From Provencibacterium sp. (GTDB taxonomy: Bacteria > Bacillota > Clostridia > Oscillospirales > Ruminococcaceae), in assembly GCA_022793895.1 (NCBI GenBank), contig JAAWDS010000048.1, positions 25,614 through 89,613 on the forward strand: a DNA stretch of 64,000 nucleotides. The letters are read 5' to 3'. The position numbers and the translations under genes are program-made. Shown here in pieces: positions 1-7,130 of the stretch; position 1 is the first letter of the stretch; each line of letters begins with the position of its first letter. The notes under the pieces are model-generated. The model saw nothing but the letters and a program-made list of their open reading frames with translations, had not been told where the DNA came from and did no database searches.

Positions 1-9
1 GAGAAATAA
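1..9 (+). CDS. Possible last codons of the SCIFF peptide precursor gene (partial)
   Basis: The window opens with GAG AAA TAA, read Glu-Lys-stop in frame 1. SCIFF precursors are short Cys-rich peptides encoded just before their maturase and often end in acidic or lysine residues, and a SCIFF maturase starts at 152. A hairpin at 31-58 separates the two. Only two codons are visible, so this rests on context and the cysteine core cannot be checked. Confidence 0.3.
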   Translation, partial: EK

Positions 10-30
10 AGAGAACGGCTTTCCGTTTGC

Positions 31-58
31 GGCGCGGGCAGGCAGCTCTTCCCGCGCC
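31..58 (+). terminator. GC-rich hairpin between the putative SCIFF gene and its maturase
   Basis: GGCGCGGG (31-38) pairs with CCCGCGCC (51-58) around a 12-nt loop, followed by GTTT. It looks like a weak or partial terminator, which would let the short peptide gene be expressed more strongly than the maturase behind it. The T-tract is poor, so termination is uncertain. Confidence 0.4.
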
Positions 59-151
59 GTTTCAGGCAGTAAACCTCGCTCTCCGTCTGTCGCAGGAAGG
101 GGTAGCGGGGTTTTCGTTTATACATCTGTAGAAGGTAAGGAATGTGGAAAA

Positions 152-1516
152 ATGATACATAGCTATTCGCTCGGCGGATACAACATCGTCCTGGATGTAC
201 ACAGCGGCGCGGTCCACATGCTCGACGGCGCCGGCATGCGCCTAATCGAACAGATTACCCCGCCGATGCAGCCGGAGTGCCCTCCGGAAATTTTCGCCGC
301 GCTGAAGGACATCCCTCCCGATGAGCTGGCCGAGACCTGGCAGGAGCTCTATCAATTACAACAGGAGGGGCAGCTCTTCTCTGAGGATGATTATGACCGC
401 TTCGCCAGCAAGATGACCCCTTCGCCGGTGAAGGCCATGTGCCTGCACGTGGCGCACGATTGCAACCTGCGCTGCGAATATTGCTTCGCCGGGACGGGGA
501 ACTACTCCGGCGAGCGGGCGGTGATGCCGGTGGAGACGGGGAAAAAGGCGATTGATTACCTCATCGCCCATTCGCAGGGACGGCGCAACCTGGAGGTGGA
601 TTTCTTCGGCGGCGAGCCGCTGCTCAACTTCCCGCTCATCCGGGAGGTGGTGGCCTATGCGCGCTCGCTGGAGAAGGAGCACGGCAAAAACTTCCGGTTT
701 ACCGTTACCACCAACGGCGTGCTGCTGGACGACGAGAAGATCGACTTTATCAACCGCGAAATGTATAACGTTGTCCTCTCGGTCGATGGGCGGCCGGAGG
801 TGAACGATCGCATCCGCCGCCGGGTGGACGGTTCGGGCTGCTACCGGCAGATTATGCCCAACTTTAAAAAGCTCGTTGAGCGCCGCGGGGACGGGCAGTA
901 TTATGTGCGCGGCACCTTCACGCGCTATAACCTCGATTTTGCAGAGGATGTGCTCCACTTTTACAACGAGGGGTTCGATCAGATCTCGGTGGAGCCGGTC
1001 GTAGCCCCGGCGGAAGCCCCCTATTCGCTGACAGAGGAGCATCTGCCGCGCATCTTTGCGGAATATGAGCGGCTGGCGCAGCTCCTCATAGAGCACCGCC
1101 GCGCCGGGAAAAAGTTCAACTTTTTCCATTTCATGCTTGACCTGGATCAAGGCCCCTGCGCCATCAAGCGGCTGCGCGGCTGCGGCTGCGGCAACGAATA
1201 TGTGGCCGTTACGCCGGACGGCGACGTTTACCCCTGCCATCAGTTTGTCGGGATGGAAGGGTATAAGATGGGGGACATCTGGGAGGGGAGCATCGACCGC
1301 GCGATGAAGGCGGATTTTGCCCGCGCTACCGTTTACGACAAGCCGGAGTGCCGCTCCTGCTGGGCGAAGTTCTATTGTTCGGGCGGCTGCAACGCCAATC
1401 ATTTGCAGTATGGCGGCAGCATCCGCACGCCGGTACCCATTAGCTGCGCCCTGGAGAAAAAGCGGCTGGAATGCGCGATTATGCTCAAATGCAGCGAGCT
1501 GGACGACCCGACATAA
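152..1516 (+). CDS. scfB: SCIFF peptide maturase, radical SAM/SPASM protein
   Basis: Radical S-adenosylmethionine enzyme expected to install thioether cross-links in the six-cysteine SCIFF peptide. The first 25 residues (MIHSY...GYNIVLDV..GAVH) match the characteristic N terminus of SCIFF maturases. The radical SAM cluster motif is C104-x3-C108-x2-C111, followed by the GGEPLL SAM-binding stretch near residue 153. The C-terminal SPASM region carries many cysteines (CGCGNEY, PCHQF, CRSCW, CSGGC) for two auxiliary iron-sulfur clusters. At 454 residues it has the family length. The ATG at 152 is chosen because the ATG at 142 runs into a stop after six codons; GGTAAGG at 134-140 is the ribosome site. 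The precursor gene should lie just upstream, mostly outside the window. It is not a sulfatase-maturing enzyme, despite belonging to the same superfamily. Confidence 0.93.
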   Translation: MIHSYSLGGYNIVLDVHSGAVHMLDGAGMRLIEQITPPMQPECPPEIFAALKDIPPDELAETWQELYQLQQEGQLFSEDDYDRFASKMTPSPVKAMCLHVAHDCNLRCEYCFAGTGNYSGERAVMPVETGKKAIDYLIAHSQGRRNLEVDFFGGEPLLNFPLIREVVAYARSLEKEHGKNFRFTVTTNGVLLDDEKIDFINREMYNVVLSVDGRPEVNDRIRRRVDGSGCYRQIMPNFKKLVERRGDGQYYVRGTFTRYNLDFAEDVLHFYNEGFDQISVEPVVAPAEAPYSLTEEHLPRIFAEYERLAQLLIEHRRAGKKFNFFHFMLDLDQGPCAIKRLRGCGCGNEYVAVTPDGDVYPCHQFVGMEGYKMGDIWEGSIDRAMKADFARATVYDKPECRSCWAKFYCSGGCNANHLQYGGSIRTPVPISCALEKKRLECAIMLKCSELDDPT

Positions 1517-1591
1517 ATCCGGCCGGCCGGGCATATACTGATTACCGGGGCTTACCCGAAAAAGGGATAAGGCCGCCGGGAAGGGGATGCT

Positions 1592-2233
1592 TTGGCTTTG
1601 ATGCGGACAAGGATGCGGCTGCCGCGGGACGCCGGCCGTTTCGTCCGGCAGACGCAGCAGAACATGCCGCTGATCCTGTTGGGGGCGCTGTTTTTAGCGG
1701 GCGCCTTCTGCGGCAGCGGCCTTTACCGGACAATGGGGGAAAAAACGGCGAACACGCTGATTCTCCTGCTCTCCGGGACGGGGGAGGCGCAGTCCTTCCG
1801 GTTCGGCAGCGTTTTCCGAACGGTTTTTTTCACCAACCTGGGGCTCTGTGCATTGCTGTTCCTGTGCGGCTTCTGCGCTATCAGCCAGCCGGTCATTCTG
1901 CTGGTCCCGTTTGTCAAGGGGCTGGGGTTTGGGCTGGTCGCGGCAGCAAACACCGTTTTGCTCTCGCCCTTTTCCGCCTTTTTCTGGCTCAAATTCCTGC
2001 CGGGCGCGTTCCTGTCGGCGGCGTTTATCCTCGTCTGTGCCCGGCAGTCGCTGGAGCTCTCTTGCTATGTTTACCAATCGGTGTTCTCGGCAAAGCCTCC
2101 GGAACGGCATGCGCTGCCCGCCGCCTATGGAGGGAAATATCTGGGCCTTGCGGCGGCCTGCATGGGGATATCGCTGTTGGATGTGTTGTTTGATTGGGTG
2201 TATGAGCTGGTTTCCGCCGCGGCAGGCGGCTGA
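1592..2233 (+). CDS. spoIIM: Stage II sporulation protein M family membrane protein
   Basis: A 213-residue multi-pass membrane protein of the SpoIIM family. In sporulating Firmicutes SpoIIM belongs to the SpoIID-SpoIIM-SpoIIP machine that thins septal peptidoglycan and drives engulfment of the forespore. A short basic N terminus (MRTRMRLPRD) is followed by a hydrophobic segment near residues 25-45, then several further transmembrane helices, with a Gly-rich stretch (KGLGFGLVAAANT) in the middle. The start is a TTG at 1592, preceded by AAGGGG at 1581-1586; an in-frame ATG lies three codons in at 1601. It follows scfB by about 75 bp and may share its transcript. It is the main evidence in the window that the organism makes spores. 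Confidence 0.8.
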   Translation: MALMRTRMRLPRDAGRFVRQTQQNMPLILLGALFLAGAFCGSGLYRTMGEKTANTLILLLSGTGEAQSFRFGSVFRTVFFTNLGLCALLFLCGFCAISQPVILLVPFVKGLGFGLVAAANTVLLSPFSAFFWLKFLPGAFLSAAFILVCARQSLELSCYVYQSVFSAKPPERHALPAAYGGKYLGLAAACMGISLLDVLFDWVYELVSAAAGG

Positions 2234-2296
2234 TGGGAGAACATTCAGGACGGTGCGGGACAGACGGCTCGCCCGATGAAAGGGGAAGTTTCAAAG

Positions 2297-3148
2297 ATGG
2301 GATTGTTTGGTAACAGTTATGCCAAGGAAGGCCCCGGCGTTGACAAAAATGCGCCGCAGAAAAAGCGCTTTTTCCTGTTCTGGGATCTCTATTTCCGTAA
2401 ATTTTGGAAGCTGGTGCAGGTCAACCTCTTATATGTGATTTTCTGGATACCGGCGGCGGTGGGAGTTTACTATCTCGTTTTTGGCGGCCTGAACCTGGTT
2501 TCTCTGCTGTTGATTCTCCTCTCGGTTGTGCTGGGCGGGCCCGCCAATGCGGGCATGACCTATGTGCTGCGCAACTTTGCGCGCGAGGAGCATGCCTTTG
2601 TGTTCTCCGACTTCCGGGATAAGTTTAAGGAAAACTTCAAGCAGGCCGCTATCTATAACGTTCTCTATACGGCGGTCATGGCGCTGATTGTGATTGCGGC
2701 TTGGTTCTATTTCCGCAATGTGCCGCAGAACAAGTTCTTTTATCTGCCGCTCATCCTCTCGCTGGCCTGCTTCCTGGTTGTTAACTTCATGAATTTCTAT
2801 ATGTACACCATGATTGTCACCTTCCGCATGGGCCTGCGGCAGATGCTGAAGAACGCCTTTATCTTCTCGGTGCTGGGGATCGTGACGAATATCGTCACCT
2901 TCCTGTTCACCGGGGCGATTGTTGTGCTCATGGTGCTGTTTTTCCCGCTAACGCTGCTGTTTGTGGCGCTCATCGCCTGCTCCACCGTTTGCTTTATTGC
3001 CACCTTCAACGCCTATCCGCGAATCGAGAAATATATGATTGCCCCGCAGCAGCCGCACGATGAGGATGAGGACGAGGACGGCGAAGAGGAGGAACGGATC
3101 TTCTCGGATGAGAGGCTGATCCCTGAGGATACGGACGGCGGCCAATAG
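2297..3148 (+). CDS. YesL-like (DUF624) integral membrane protein
   Basis: A 283-residue membrane protein starting MGLFGNSY, the usual N terminus of the DUF624/YesL family, followed by a charged segment (KKRFFLFW) and about five hydrophobic helices between residues 25 and 230. The tail is strongly acidic (DEDEDEDGEEEE). YesL proteins are often linked to carbohydrate uptake loci, but no biochemical role is established. An earlier in-frame ATG at 2276 exists, but AAAGGGGAAG at 2279-2288 is well spaced for the ATG at 2297, which also fits the family N terminus. It lies between spoIIM and ispD on the same strand, with only 13 bp to ispD. Confidence 0.75.
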   Translation: MGLFGNSYAKEGPGVDKNAPQKKRFFLFWDLYFRKFWKLVQVNLLYVIFWIPAAVGVYYLVFGGLNLVSLLLILLSVVLGGPANAGMTYVLRNFAREEHAFVFSDFRDKFKENFKQAAIYNVLYTAVMALIVIAAWFYFRNVPQNKFFYLPLILSLACFLVVNFMNFYMYTMIVTFRMGLRQMLKNAFIFSVLGIVTNIVTFLFTGAIVVLMVLFFPLTLLFVALIACSTVCFIATFNAYPRIEKYMIAPQQPHDEDEDEDGEEEERIFSDERLIPEDTDGGQ

Positions 3149-3161
3149 GAGGATCGTTCGG

Positions 3162-3860
3162 ATGAAGAACAGCGGTATCCGGTTGGGGACGGTGGTTGTC
3201 GCGGCAGGGGCCTCCAGCCGGATGAACGGGATAGACAAGCAGCTCGCCGAGCTGGAAGGGATACCGGCCGTCATCCGCGCGTTGCAGCCGTTCGACGCGC
3301 TGCCGGAGGTCAGTGAAATCGTCCTGGTCTGCCGGGAGGGGGAGATTCCTCACCTGTGGGAGCTGCTGCGCCATTTTGCGCTGAAAAAGGTTTCCCGGAT
3401 TGTGGCGGGCGGGGCGTCCCGGCAGGAATCGGTTTTTGCCGGGGTGCGCAGCCTGGGGGAGTGCGGTTATATTGCGGTGCACGACGGGGCGCGGGCGTTT
3501 GTCAGCCCGCAGGTGATTCTGGACTGCCTGGCGCTGGCGGTGGAGAAACGGGCGGCGCTGGCGGCCGTGCCGGTGAAGGACACCATCAAACGCGCCGGGC
3601 CGAAGGGTGATGTTTTGGAGACGCCGCCGCGCGACAGCCTCTATATCGCCCAAACGCCGCAGATCTTTGAGCGCTCGCTCTATTTCACGGCAATGGAGCG
3701 CGCCGTCGAAGCAGGCCGGGAATATACCGACGACTGCCAATTGGTGGAAGCGCTGGGCCAGCGCTGCTTTCTTTCGCCCGGCAGCTACCTGAATTTTAAA
3801 ATCACCACCCCGGAGGATCTCATCATGGCCCAGGCGATTGCGGCGGGAGAGATCTACTGA
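3162..3860 (+). CDS. ispD: 2-C-methyl-D-erythritol 4-phosphate cytidylyltransferase
   Basis: Third enzyme of the methylerythritol phosphate isoprenoid route: joins CTP and MEP to give CDP-methylerythritol. The N terminus has the nucleotidyltransferase loop (VVVAAGASSRM), with the conserved lysine in DKQL shortly after; VHDGARAFV and the VKDTIK region are typical IspD motifs, and TDDCQLVE near residue 190 belongs to the substrate pocket. Length 232 is standard. The ribosome site TAGGAGG at 3145-3152 overlaps the stop codon of the preceding gene, so the two are probably co-translated. ispF follows after 90 bp, the common ispDF pairing. Location cytoplasmic. Confidence 0.94.
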   Translation: MKNSGIRLGTVVVAAGASSRMNGIDKQLAELEGIPAVIRALQPFDALPEVSEIVLVCREGEIPHLWELLRHFALKKVSRIVAGGASRQESVFAGVRSLGECGYIAVHDGARAFVSPQVILDCLALAVEKRAALAAVPVKDTIKRAGPKGDVLETPPRDSLYIAQTPQIFERSLYFTAMERAVEAGREYTDDCQLVEALGQRCFLSPGSYLNFKITTPEDLIMAQAIAAGEIY

Positions 3861-3950
3861 GTTCTTCCGGCTGCTTAAAGGTGCGGCCCTTGACGGAGAG
3901 CGGCGGGAACGCGGCTCAGATTCCCGGAGAAAGGAACGATTGAAAACACA

Positions 3951-4424
3951 ATGATGCGGATTGGACATGGGTATGACGTGCACCGCCTGACGCCCGGAAG
4001 GAAGCTCCGGCTGGGCGGGGTAGAGATCCCCTCGCAGGTGGGGCTTTTGGGGCATTCGGATGCGGATGTTGCCCTGCACGCGGTGATGGACGCCATTTTG
4101 GGGGCGCTGGGGCGCGGCGATATCGGCCGCCTGTTTCCGGACAGCGACCCGAAATATAAGGATATCGACAGCCGGGTACTGCTCTCGAAGGTCTTTCAAA
4201 CGATGGTGATTGCAGGCTACCGCATTGGAAACCTGGACATCACCATCATCGCGCAGGCTCCCCGCCTCTCGCCCTATGTGGAGGAGATGCGCGCGGGGAT
4301 CGCCCACCTGCTGGCCTGCGAGGAACAGGCGGTCAACATTAAGGCGACGACCGAAGAGGGGCTGGGCTTTACCGGGCATGGGGAAGGGATCGCCTGCCAT
4401 GCGGTGGTATTGCTGGCTGACTAA
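3951..4424 (+). CDS. ispF: 2-C-methyl-D-erythritol 2,4-cyclodiphosphate synthase
   Basis: Cyclises CDP-ME 2-phosphate to MEcPP with release of CMP, downstream of IspD and IspE. The metal ligands of the family are visible in the N-terminal GHGYDVHRL (Asp9 and His11), with the partner His in LLGHSDADV; GDIG.LFPDSDP and the C-terminal EEGLGFTGHGEGI complete the signature. Length 157 is typical for this trimeric enzyme. Two consecutive ATG codons at 3951 and 3954 are possible starts. The gene ends directly in a long inverted repeat (4425-4466), which acts as the end of this transcript. Confidence 0.95.
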   Translation: MMRIGHGYDVHRLTPGRKLRLGGVEIPSQVGLLGHSDADVALHAVMDAILGALGRGDIGRLFPDSDPKYKDIDSRVLLSKVFQTMVIAGYRIGNLDITIIAQAPRLSPYVEEMRAGIAHLLACEEQAVNIKATTEEGLGFTGHGEGIACHAVVLLAD

Positions 4425-4466
4425 ATGGACGCGCCTGCAAAACTTTCGTTTTGCAGGCGCGTCCAT
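4425..4466 (+). terminator. Perfect 19-bp inverted repeat directly after ispF
   Basis: The arms at 4425-4443 and 4448-4466 pair over 19 bp without mismatch around the loop TTTC and are followed by TTTT. The arm begins in the base after the ispF stop codon. The stem is unusually long and rich in GCGCCTGCAAAA. It resembles other long hairpins in this window (4499, 30749, 39589). Function as an intrinsic terminator is inferred. Confidence 0.7.
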
Positions 4467-4498
4467 TTTCTACAGGCCGGTGGTTCTCTTTTACAAAG

Positions 4499-4541
4499 AA
4501 AAGGGAGCGTTGCAAAATGGAATTTTGCAACGCTCCCTTTT
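4499..4541. terminator. Perfect 20-bp inverted repeat, shared terminator of ispF and the LacI gene
   Basis: The arms at 4499-4518 and 4522-4541 pair perfectly over 20 bp around the loop GGA. One flank is AAAA and the other TTTT, so it can act on both strands. It lies between the convergent ispF and LacI-type genes, and the right arm touches the TGA stop of the latter (4541-4543). The stem core GCGTTGCAAAAT is related to cores at 30749 and 39589. Confidence 0.75.
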
Positions 4542-5584
4542 CATAGGTTATATTTCGTTTTGATGTGGATATTGGTATACATATATTCCCGTTCGGGATC
4601 CTTGTTCCAGCGCAGCTTGTCCGCCAGCAGCGAGAGGGCGCGGTAGCCCTGCGCATAGCCCTCTTGATCGATGAGGAAATCCACCGTCCCCTCCTGCAAA
4701 TAGCGGGCGTTTTTGGGCGTCAGGTCATAGAGAATCACAAAGGGACGCCGGGAAGGCCCTAGCTTTTCAAACGCCTGCTTAACCCCGGCCTGCCCGCCGG
4801 AAACCACCAGGATCCCCTTTAGATCCGGGTGGGCTGCCATTGCTTGCAGGATGCAGCTCTCCACCTCTTCGGTGCAGTCAAAGCTGCTTTGAATGCCCAC
4901 CAGCTCGATCTGCGGGAAGCTCTGCTTCAGCTCCTCGATGAACCCGTCTATCCGCCGGCTGCTGGCGCTGTTGGAAAAGTTCCCTGTAATGCCCAATACC
5001 TTTCCATGCCCATGCAGCATCAGCCCCATCAGCCCGGCGGCCGCCTGTCCGCTCTTTTTGTTGTCCAGCCCCACAAAGCAGAGGCGGCTCACCCCCACAA
5101 TGTCGGAGTTAAAGGTGATCACCGGCAAGCCCCTTTTGGAAATAAGCCGGTTCAGGCGTTCGCGTATCTCGTCGCAATCGACCGGCATGATTGCCAGCGC
5201 GTCGATCCCCTCCGCCTCCAGCTCGTCCAGCAGCCGGAGCTGTTCGGCGGCGTCCACGCCCGCGCTCTCGCGCAGCGCCACCCGGATCCCCAGCCTCTCC
5301 AGCTTTTTTCCGGCGGCCTGTATCCCCTGGCCCACCGGTATCATAAAAGAGGACTGTGAAAGCTGGGTGATGACGCCGATCGTCTCCGGACGGCTGGAAG
5401 CGCCGGCTCCACCGGACTCCTCCATCCGCCGCTGCCGGCGGCTGACATAGCCGATTTCTTCCGCTACCTGTTCAATGCGCCTGGCTACCTCCGGGTTTAT
5501 CCGTCCCCGGTGGTTCAGGGCGCGATCCACCGTCCCGCGGGATACGCCCGCCAGCTCTGCGATCTGTTGTATCGTTCCCGCCAT
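4541..5584 (-). CDS. LacI-family transcriptional regulator, probable regulator of the inositol operon
   Basis: A 347-residue LacI/GalR repressor. Residues 4-24 (TIQQIAELAGVSRGTVDRAL) form the helix-turn-helix, followed by the hinge helix region and a periplasmic-binding-protein-like sensor domain from about residue 70. The alanine usually found before the V-S-x-x-T-V pattern is here LAGVSRGTV, the normal form. It is transcribed divergently from iolC across 273 bp that contain promoters and operator-like repeats for both directions. Inositol operons in Bacillus use a DeoR-type IolR; a LacI-type regulator here would be an alternative arrangement. The ligand (inositol or a derivative) is inferred from position only. 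ATG start at 5584 preceded by a GGGAGAGGGAAG ribosome site. Confidence 0.85.
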   Translation of the reverse strand: MAGTIQQIAELAGVSRGTVDRALNHRGRINPEVARRIEQVAEEIGYVSRRQRRMEESGGAGASSRPETIGVITQLSQSSFMIPVGQGIQAAGKKLERLGIRVALRESAGVDAAEQLRLLDELEAEGIDALAIMPVDCDEIRERLNRLISKRGLPVITFNSDIVGVSRLCFVGLDNKKSGQAAAGLMGLMLHGHGKVLGITGNFSNSASSRRIDGFIEELKQSFPQIELVGIQSSFDCTEEVESCILQAMAAHPDLKGILVVSGGQAGVKQAFEKLGPSRRPFVILYDLTPKNARYLQEGTVDFLIDQEGYAQGYRALSLLADKLRWNKDPEREYMYTNIHIKTKYNL

Positions 5585-5656
5585 GCTTCCCTCTCCCTGT
5601 CCGGCATTTATGGGATGCGGGCGGCCTCATAATTCCCCGCATTCCCTCCGGTTTTA

Positions 5657-5673
5657 GCACGCAAAATGCACGC
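5657..5673. promoter_or_regulatory. GCACGC direct repeat downstream of the lacI-type promoter
   Basis: GCACGC occurs at 5657-5662 and 5668-5673, within AGCACGCAAAATGCACGCG. It lies just downstream of the expected transcript start of the LacI gene. The same wording, GCACGCAAAA.GCAC, recurs at 5804-5818 next to the iol promoter. It is a good candidate half-site for the regulator or for another control protein. Confidence 0.5.
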
Positions 5674-5683
5674 GCTTTCCTTT

Positions 5684-5712
5684 ATTATAACCATTTGACG
5701 GCTCTTTTGCAA
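5684..5712 (-). promoter_or_regulatory. Promoter of the LacI-family gene
   Basis: Read on the minus strand: TTGCAA (5707-5712) as -35, a 17-bp spacer, and a perfect TATAAT (5684-5689) as -10. The -35 element lies inside the palindrome at 5705-5727, which fits autorepression. Confidence 0.7.
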
Positions 5713-5727
5713 GCGCTTTGTGCAAAA
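5705..5727. promoter_or_regulatory. Candidate LacI-type operator
   Basis: TTTTGCA (5705-5711) and TGCAAAA (5721-5727) form inverted ends around a centre that holds AAGCGCTT, the CG-centred palindrome usual for LacI/CcpA-type operators. It overlaps the -35 box of the LacI gene and sits upstream of the iol promoter. Assignment to this regulator is inferred. Confidence 0.5.
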
Positions 5728-5760
5728 GAACTATTTCACCGGCGATTATAGAAAAACATC

Positions 5761-5789
5761 TTGCGCATTCTCCGAGAGTGTGGTAGGAT
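5761..5789 (+). promoter_or_regulatory. Probable promoter of the inositol operon
   Basis: TTGCGC (5761-5766), a 17-bp spacer and TAGGAT (5784-5789). Each box matches four of six consensus positions, so it is a moderate promoter, as expected for an inducible operon. Repeats at 5803-5828 lie just after the expected start. Confidence 0.5.
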
Positions 5790-5802
5790 AAGGACACAAG
5801 GA

Positions 5803-5828
5803 ATGCACGCAAAAAGCACATGCACGCA
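5803..5828. promoter_or_regulatory. ATGCACGCA direct repeats, candidate operator of the iol operon
   Basis: ATGCACGCA occurs at 5803-5811 and 5820-5828, 17 bp apart, immediately downstream of the predicted transcript start. A related pair lies in the equivalent position for the divergent LacI gene (5657-5673). A protein bound here would block transcription of both units. Confidence 0.5.
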
Positions 5829-5857
5829 TTTTAAAAAAGACGGAACGGAGGGCAGCC

Positions 5858-6892
5858 ATGGAGTATATCGAATTTGACCGGTCAAGGCCGCTTGACCTGA
5901 TCCTCCTGGGGCGGGTGGCGATTGACTTTAACCCGGCTTACAACGATCAGGTGAAGGAAGAGTTCAAGCCGCTCAAGAAGGTACATATGTTTGAAATGTT
6001 TGTGGGCGGATCCCCGGCCAACATTGCGGTCGGCGTGACCCGGCACGGACTGAAGGCCGGGTTTTTCGGCAAGGTTTCAGACGACCAGTTTGGGGATTTT
6101 GTGGTGGATTATTTTAACGGTCAGGGGATTGATACCTCGCACATCAGCCGCTGCACCGGCGGCGAAAAGCTGGGGCTCACCTTCACCGAGATGCTCTCCT
6201 CCAAGGAGAGTCATATCCTCATGTACCGCAACTGCATTGCGGATTTGCAGCTGCATGTAGACGATATCGACGAAGCATATATCCGGCAGGCGAAGGCGCT
6301 GCTCATTTCCGGCACCTCGCTGGCGGCCAGCCCCTCGCGGGAGGCGGCCCTCAAGGCGGCGATGCTCGCCCGGCGCAGCGGGACGCGGATTATCTTTGAC
6401 ATCGACTACCGGGCTTACAACTGGAAAAACGACGATGAAATTTCCATCTACTACTCGATGGTTGCCAGGGAAGCGGATATCATCATGGGCTCGCGGGAGG
6501 AGTTCGATCTGACCGAAAGGCTGATTCAGCCGGGGATGAGCGACGAGGAGTCCGCCAAGTTTTGGCAGAGCTGCCGTGCGAAAATCGTCGTTATCAAGCA
6601 TGGAATGCAGGGCTCCACCGCCTACACGGCGGACGGGCAGCGCTACTCGATCAAGCCCTTCCCCGTAGAGGCGCGCAAGGGCTTCGGCGGCGGGGACGGC
6701 TATGGCTCCGGCTTCCTGTATGGGCTCTATCAGGGGTGGGAGATCATCGACTGCCTGGAATTTGGTTCGGCGGAGGCCTCCATGATGGTGCGAAGCAACA
6801 ATTGCTCGGATGCGCTCCCCGGACCGGAGGAGGTCCATGCGTTTATCCGAGAAGAAAAGGAACGGTATGGCGAGATGATCGCCAGGACCTAA
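5858..6892 (+). CDS. iolC: 5-dehydro-2-deoxygluconokinase
   Basis: PfkB/ribokinase-family kinase that phosphorylates 5-dehydro-2-deoxy-D-gluconate (DKG) at C6 in the myo-inositol pathway. The N-terminal substrate region reads DLILLGRVAIDFNP, typical of IolC rather than of ribokinases; MFVGGSPANIAVG near residue 48 is the first PfkB signature, and KGFGGGDGYGSGFLYGL near residue 270 holds the catalytic GxGD-type loop (here GGGDGYG). 344 residues, cytoplasmic. Ribosome site GGAGGG lies 5 bp before the ATG. It is the first gene of the iol operon; its stop codon is embedded in a perfect 18-bp hairpin that separates it from iolD. Confidence 0.92.
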   Translation: MEYIEFDRSRPLDLILLGRVAIDFNPAYNDQVKEEFKPLKKVHMFEMFVGGSPANIAVGVTRHGLKAGFFGKVSDDQFGDFVVDYFNGQGIDTSHISRCTGGEKLGLTFTEMLSSKESHILMYRNCIADLQLHVDDIDEAYIRQAKALLISGTSLAASPSREAALKAAMLARRSGTRIIFDIDYRAYNWKNDDEISIYYSMVAREADIIMGSREEFDLTERLIQPGMSDEESAKFWQSCRAKIVVIKHGMQGSTAYTADGQRYSIKPFPVEARKGFGGGDGYGSGFLYGLYQGWEIIDCLEFGSAEASMMVRSNNCSDALPGPEEVHAFIREEKERYGEMIART

Positions 6893-6932
6893 GGAACGAT
6901 AAAAACACAAAGTCTTTTTATCGTTCCTTAGG
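6888..6932 (+). terminator. Perfect 18-bp hairpin at the iolC stop codon
   Basis: The arms at 6888-6905 and 6915-6932 pair over 18 bp around a 9-nt loop (CACAAAGTC). The 5' arm includes the TAA stop of iolC. The 3' arm starts with TTTTT, and no long T-run follows. It may be a partial terminator or an RNA processing site that gives iolC a different dose from iolD. Confidence 0.6.
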
Positions 6933-7130
6933 AAAAAGGGTTTTCGGGCCAAGACGGCGGCCCGAATTTCGCGCAGTCCGCGCGAAACCACCCTTTTCCC
7001 GGTTTCTACAGACCGGAGGAGTAGCTCGCGCGCTTTCTTTTTCAGACCGGAGGGGCCCTGCCGGTTTCGTCTGCAAACCGGGGATGCGGTTTTTTATCGC
7101 TCCTATTTCTACAAGCCGGATATTATAGAC
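6933..7130 (+). repeat. Interspersed intergenic repeat, copy A, with tandem CCGG mini-hairpins
   Basis: This space holds a 12-15 bp hairpin (TTCGGGCC...GGCCCGAA, about 6943-6969), a second one (TTTCGCGC...GCGCGAAA, about 6968-6990), then several modules of the form CCGGTTTCTACAGACCGGAGGA (first at about 7000) with variants near 7044, 7065 and 7108. The same order of parts occurs at 39628-39760, and in reverse complement at 14160-14267. No gene is visible in it. It lies between iolC and iolD, so it is transcribed as an untranslated insert of the operon. Confidence 0.65.

Noticed and set aside
152..1516. scfB as the maturase of the sulfatases
   Set aside because: Both are radical SAM/SPASM proteins, but the N terminus is that of a SCIFF maturase and it lies 13 kb away beside unrelated genes.
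356..1534. Long antisense reading frame over scfB
   Set aside because: It is a mirror of a clear radical SAM gene in GC-rich DNA, shows no family motif and has no ribosome site. The same applies to long antisense frames at 3006-4466, 7459-8793, 16694-17956, 30822-32660 and 45190-46962.
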